Assembly: GCA_903928345.1 (NCBI GenBank)
Contig: CAIYQO010000270.1
Location: 1 to 55,896 of the forward strand
DNA length: 55,896 nt
Source of the DNA: an uncultured bacterium
GTDB lineage: Bacteria; Armatimonadota; Hebobacteria; CAIYQO01
Reading direction: 5' to 3'
Positions 55,795-55,896 of the stretch are shown here, piece by piece. Numbering within the stretch: position 1 is the stretch's first letter; each line of letters starts with the position of its first letter. The notes beneath the pieces are model-generated. The model did no database searches and was not told the origin of the DNA. It saw nothing but the letters and a program-made list of their open reading frames with translations. A program made the position numbers and the translations under genes.

Positions 55795-55896
55795 TTTCCG
55801 ATCTGACTTCCTGCTGACCGGGGGCTTGTGTCCCGCTCCGGCGTTCACGCAGCGCGGGCCGCGTGGTCGATGAGCAGATCCACGTCGGTCGGATTA
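55781..55896 (-). repeat. 116-bp terminal inverted repeat, right copy
   Basis: Exact reverse complement of 24-139. It supplies the first codons and ribosome-binding region of the transposase frame, just as the left copy does for the small membrane protein. Confidence 0.9.
55845..55896 (-). CDS. 3' end of an unidentified gene (partial, right copy)
   Basis: On the minus strand the last 16 codons NPTDVDLLIDHAARAA and the TGA stop repeat the tail seen at 1-75. Both copies run into the same downstream sequence before diverging. Confidence 0.3.
   Translation of the reverse strand, partial: NPTDVDLLIDHAARAA

Overview
The window reads as GC-rich (clearly above 60% by eye) bacterial chromosome from a diderm organism. 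Evidence for two membranes is an LptB-type ABC ATPase with LptA/LptC-like partners, a short outer-membrane beta-barrel candidate ending in Phe, and many signal peptides and lipoboxes. A DUF1559-type pseudopilin with the [18 protein letters not shown] leader and an H-x(n)-DG motif, very large secreted beta-propeller proteins, and a LacI regulator beside glycan-degrading enzymes together suggest Armatimonadota or a related planctomycete-like lineage. This assignment is inference; no rRNA is present to confirm it.

Layout. 1-560: 3' end of an unidentified gene inside a 116-bp repeat, a small AT-rich membrane protein and a long hairpin. 0.56-2.57 kb (minus): LPS-export genes lptC-like, lptA-like, lptB. 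3.0-4.7 kb (plus): lipoprotein and beta-barrel pair. 4.9-15.0 kb (minus): a UROD-family protein and two huge secreted proteins (1272 and 1596 aa). 15.3-21.4 kb (plus): gltB-gltD glutamate synthase, closed by a strong terminator. 21.5-25.2 kb: pseudopilin and an AT-rich accessory patch (signal-anchored protein; an internally duplicated 420-aa protein paired with a PH-like membrane protein). 25.3-30.7 kb: a GATase/HEAT protein and a TIM-barrel glycosidase-like protein, divergent from a LacI regulator. 31.0-37.5 kb (minus): FlgD-repeat surface protein, lipoprotein, DUF4139 protein, LipM/LplA-type transferase. 37.5-41.4 kb: tRNA-Glu(CUC), two tandem nucleotidyltransferases, an AT-rich protein, a zinc-ribbon protein, a frameshifted ADP-ribosylglycohydrolase, a GNAT. 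41.5-47.8 kb: a 2-oxo-acid elongation-type operon (PaaK-like ligase, homocitrate/isopropylmalate synthase, aconitase-type large and small subunits), then a flavoprotein without CxxC and a zinc-ribbon/methyltransferase-like protein. 48.0-55.2 kb: rpsO-pnp (minus), gatB with an AT-rich HEPN-like gene coupled to its stop codon, and PPi-dependent phosphofructokinase. 55.2-55.9 kb: REP-like palindromes, an IS200/RAYT-type transposase and the second, inverted copy of the 116-bp repeat.

Housekeeping functions (nitrogen assimilation, LPS transport, RNA decay, tRNA amidation, glycolysis, lipoylation) form a GC-rich backbone. Short AT-rich genes of unknown function and several families of palindromic repeats have been inserted between them. 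The most interesting candidates are the 41.5-47.1 kb operon, the AT-rich genes at 23.3-25.2 kb and 52.4-53.3 kb, and the duplicated gene 3' ends.
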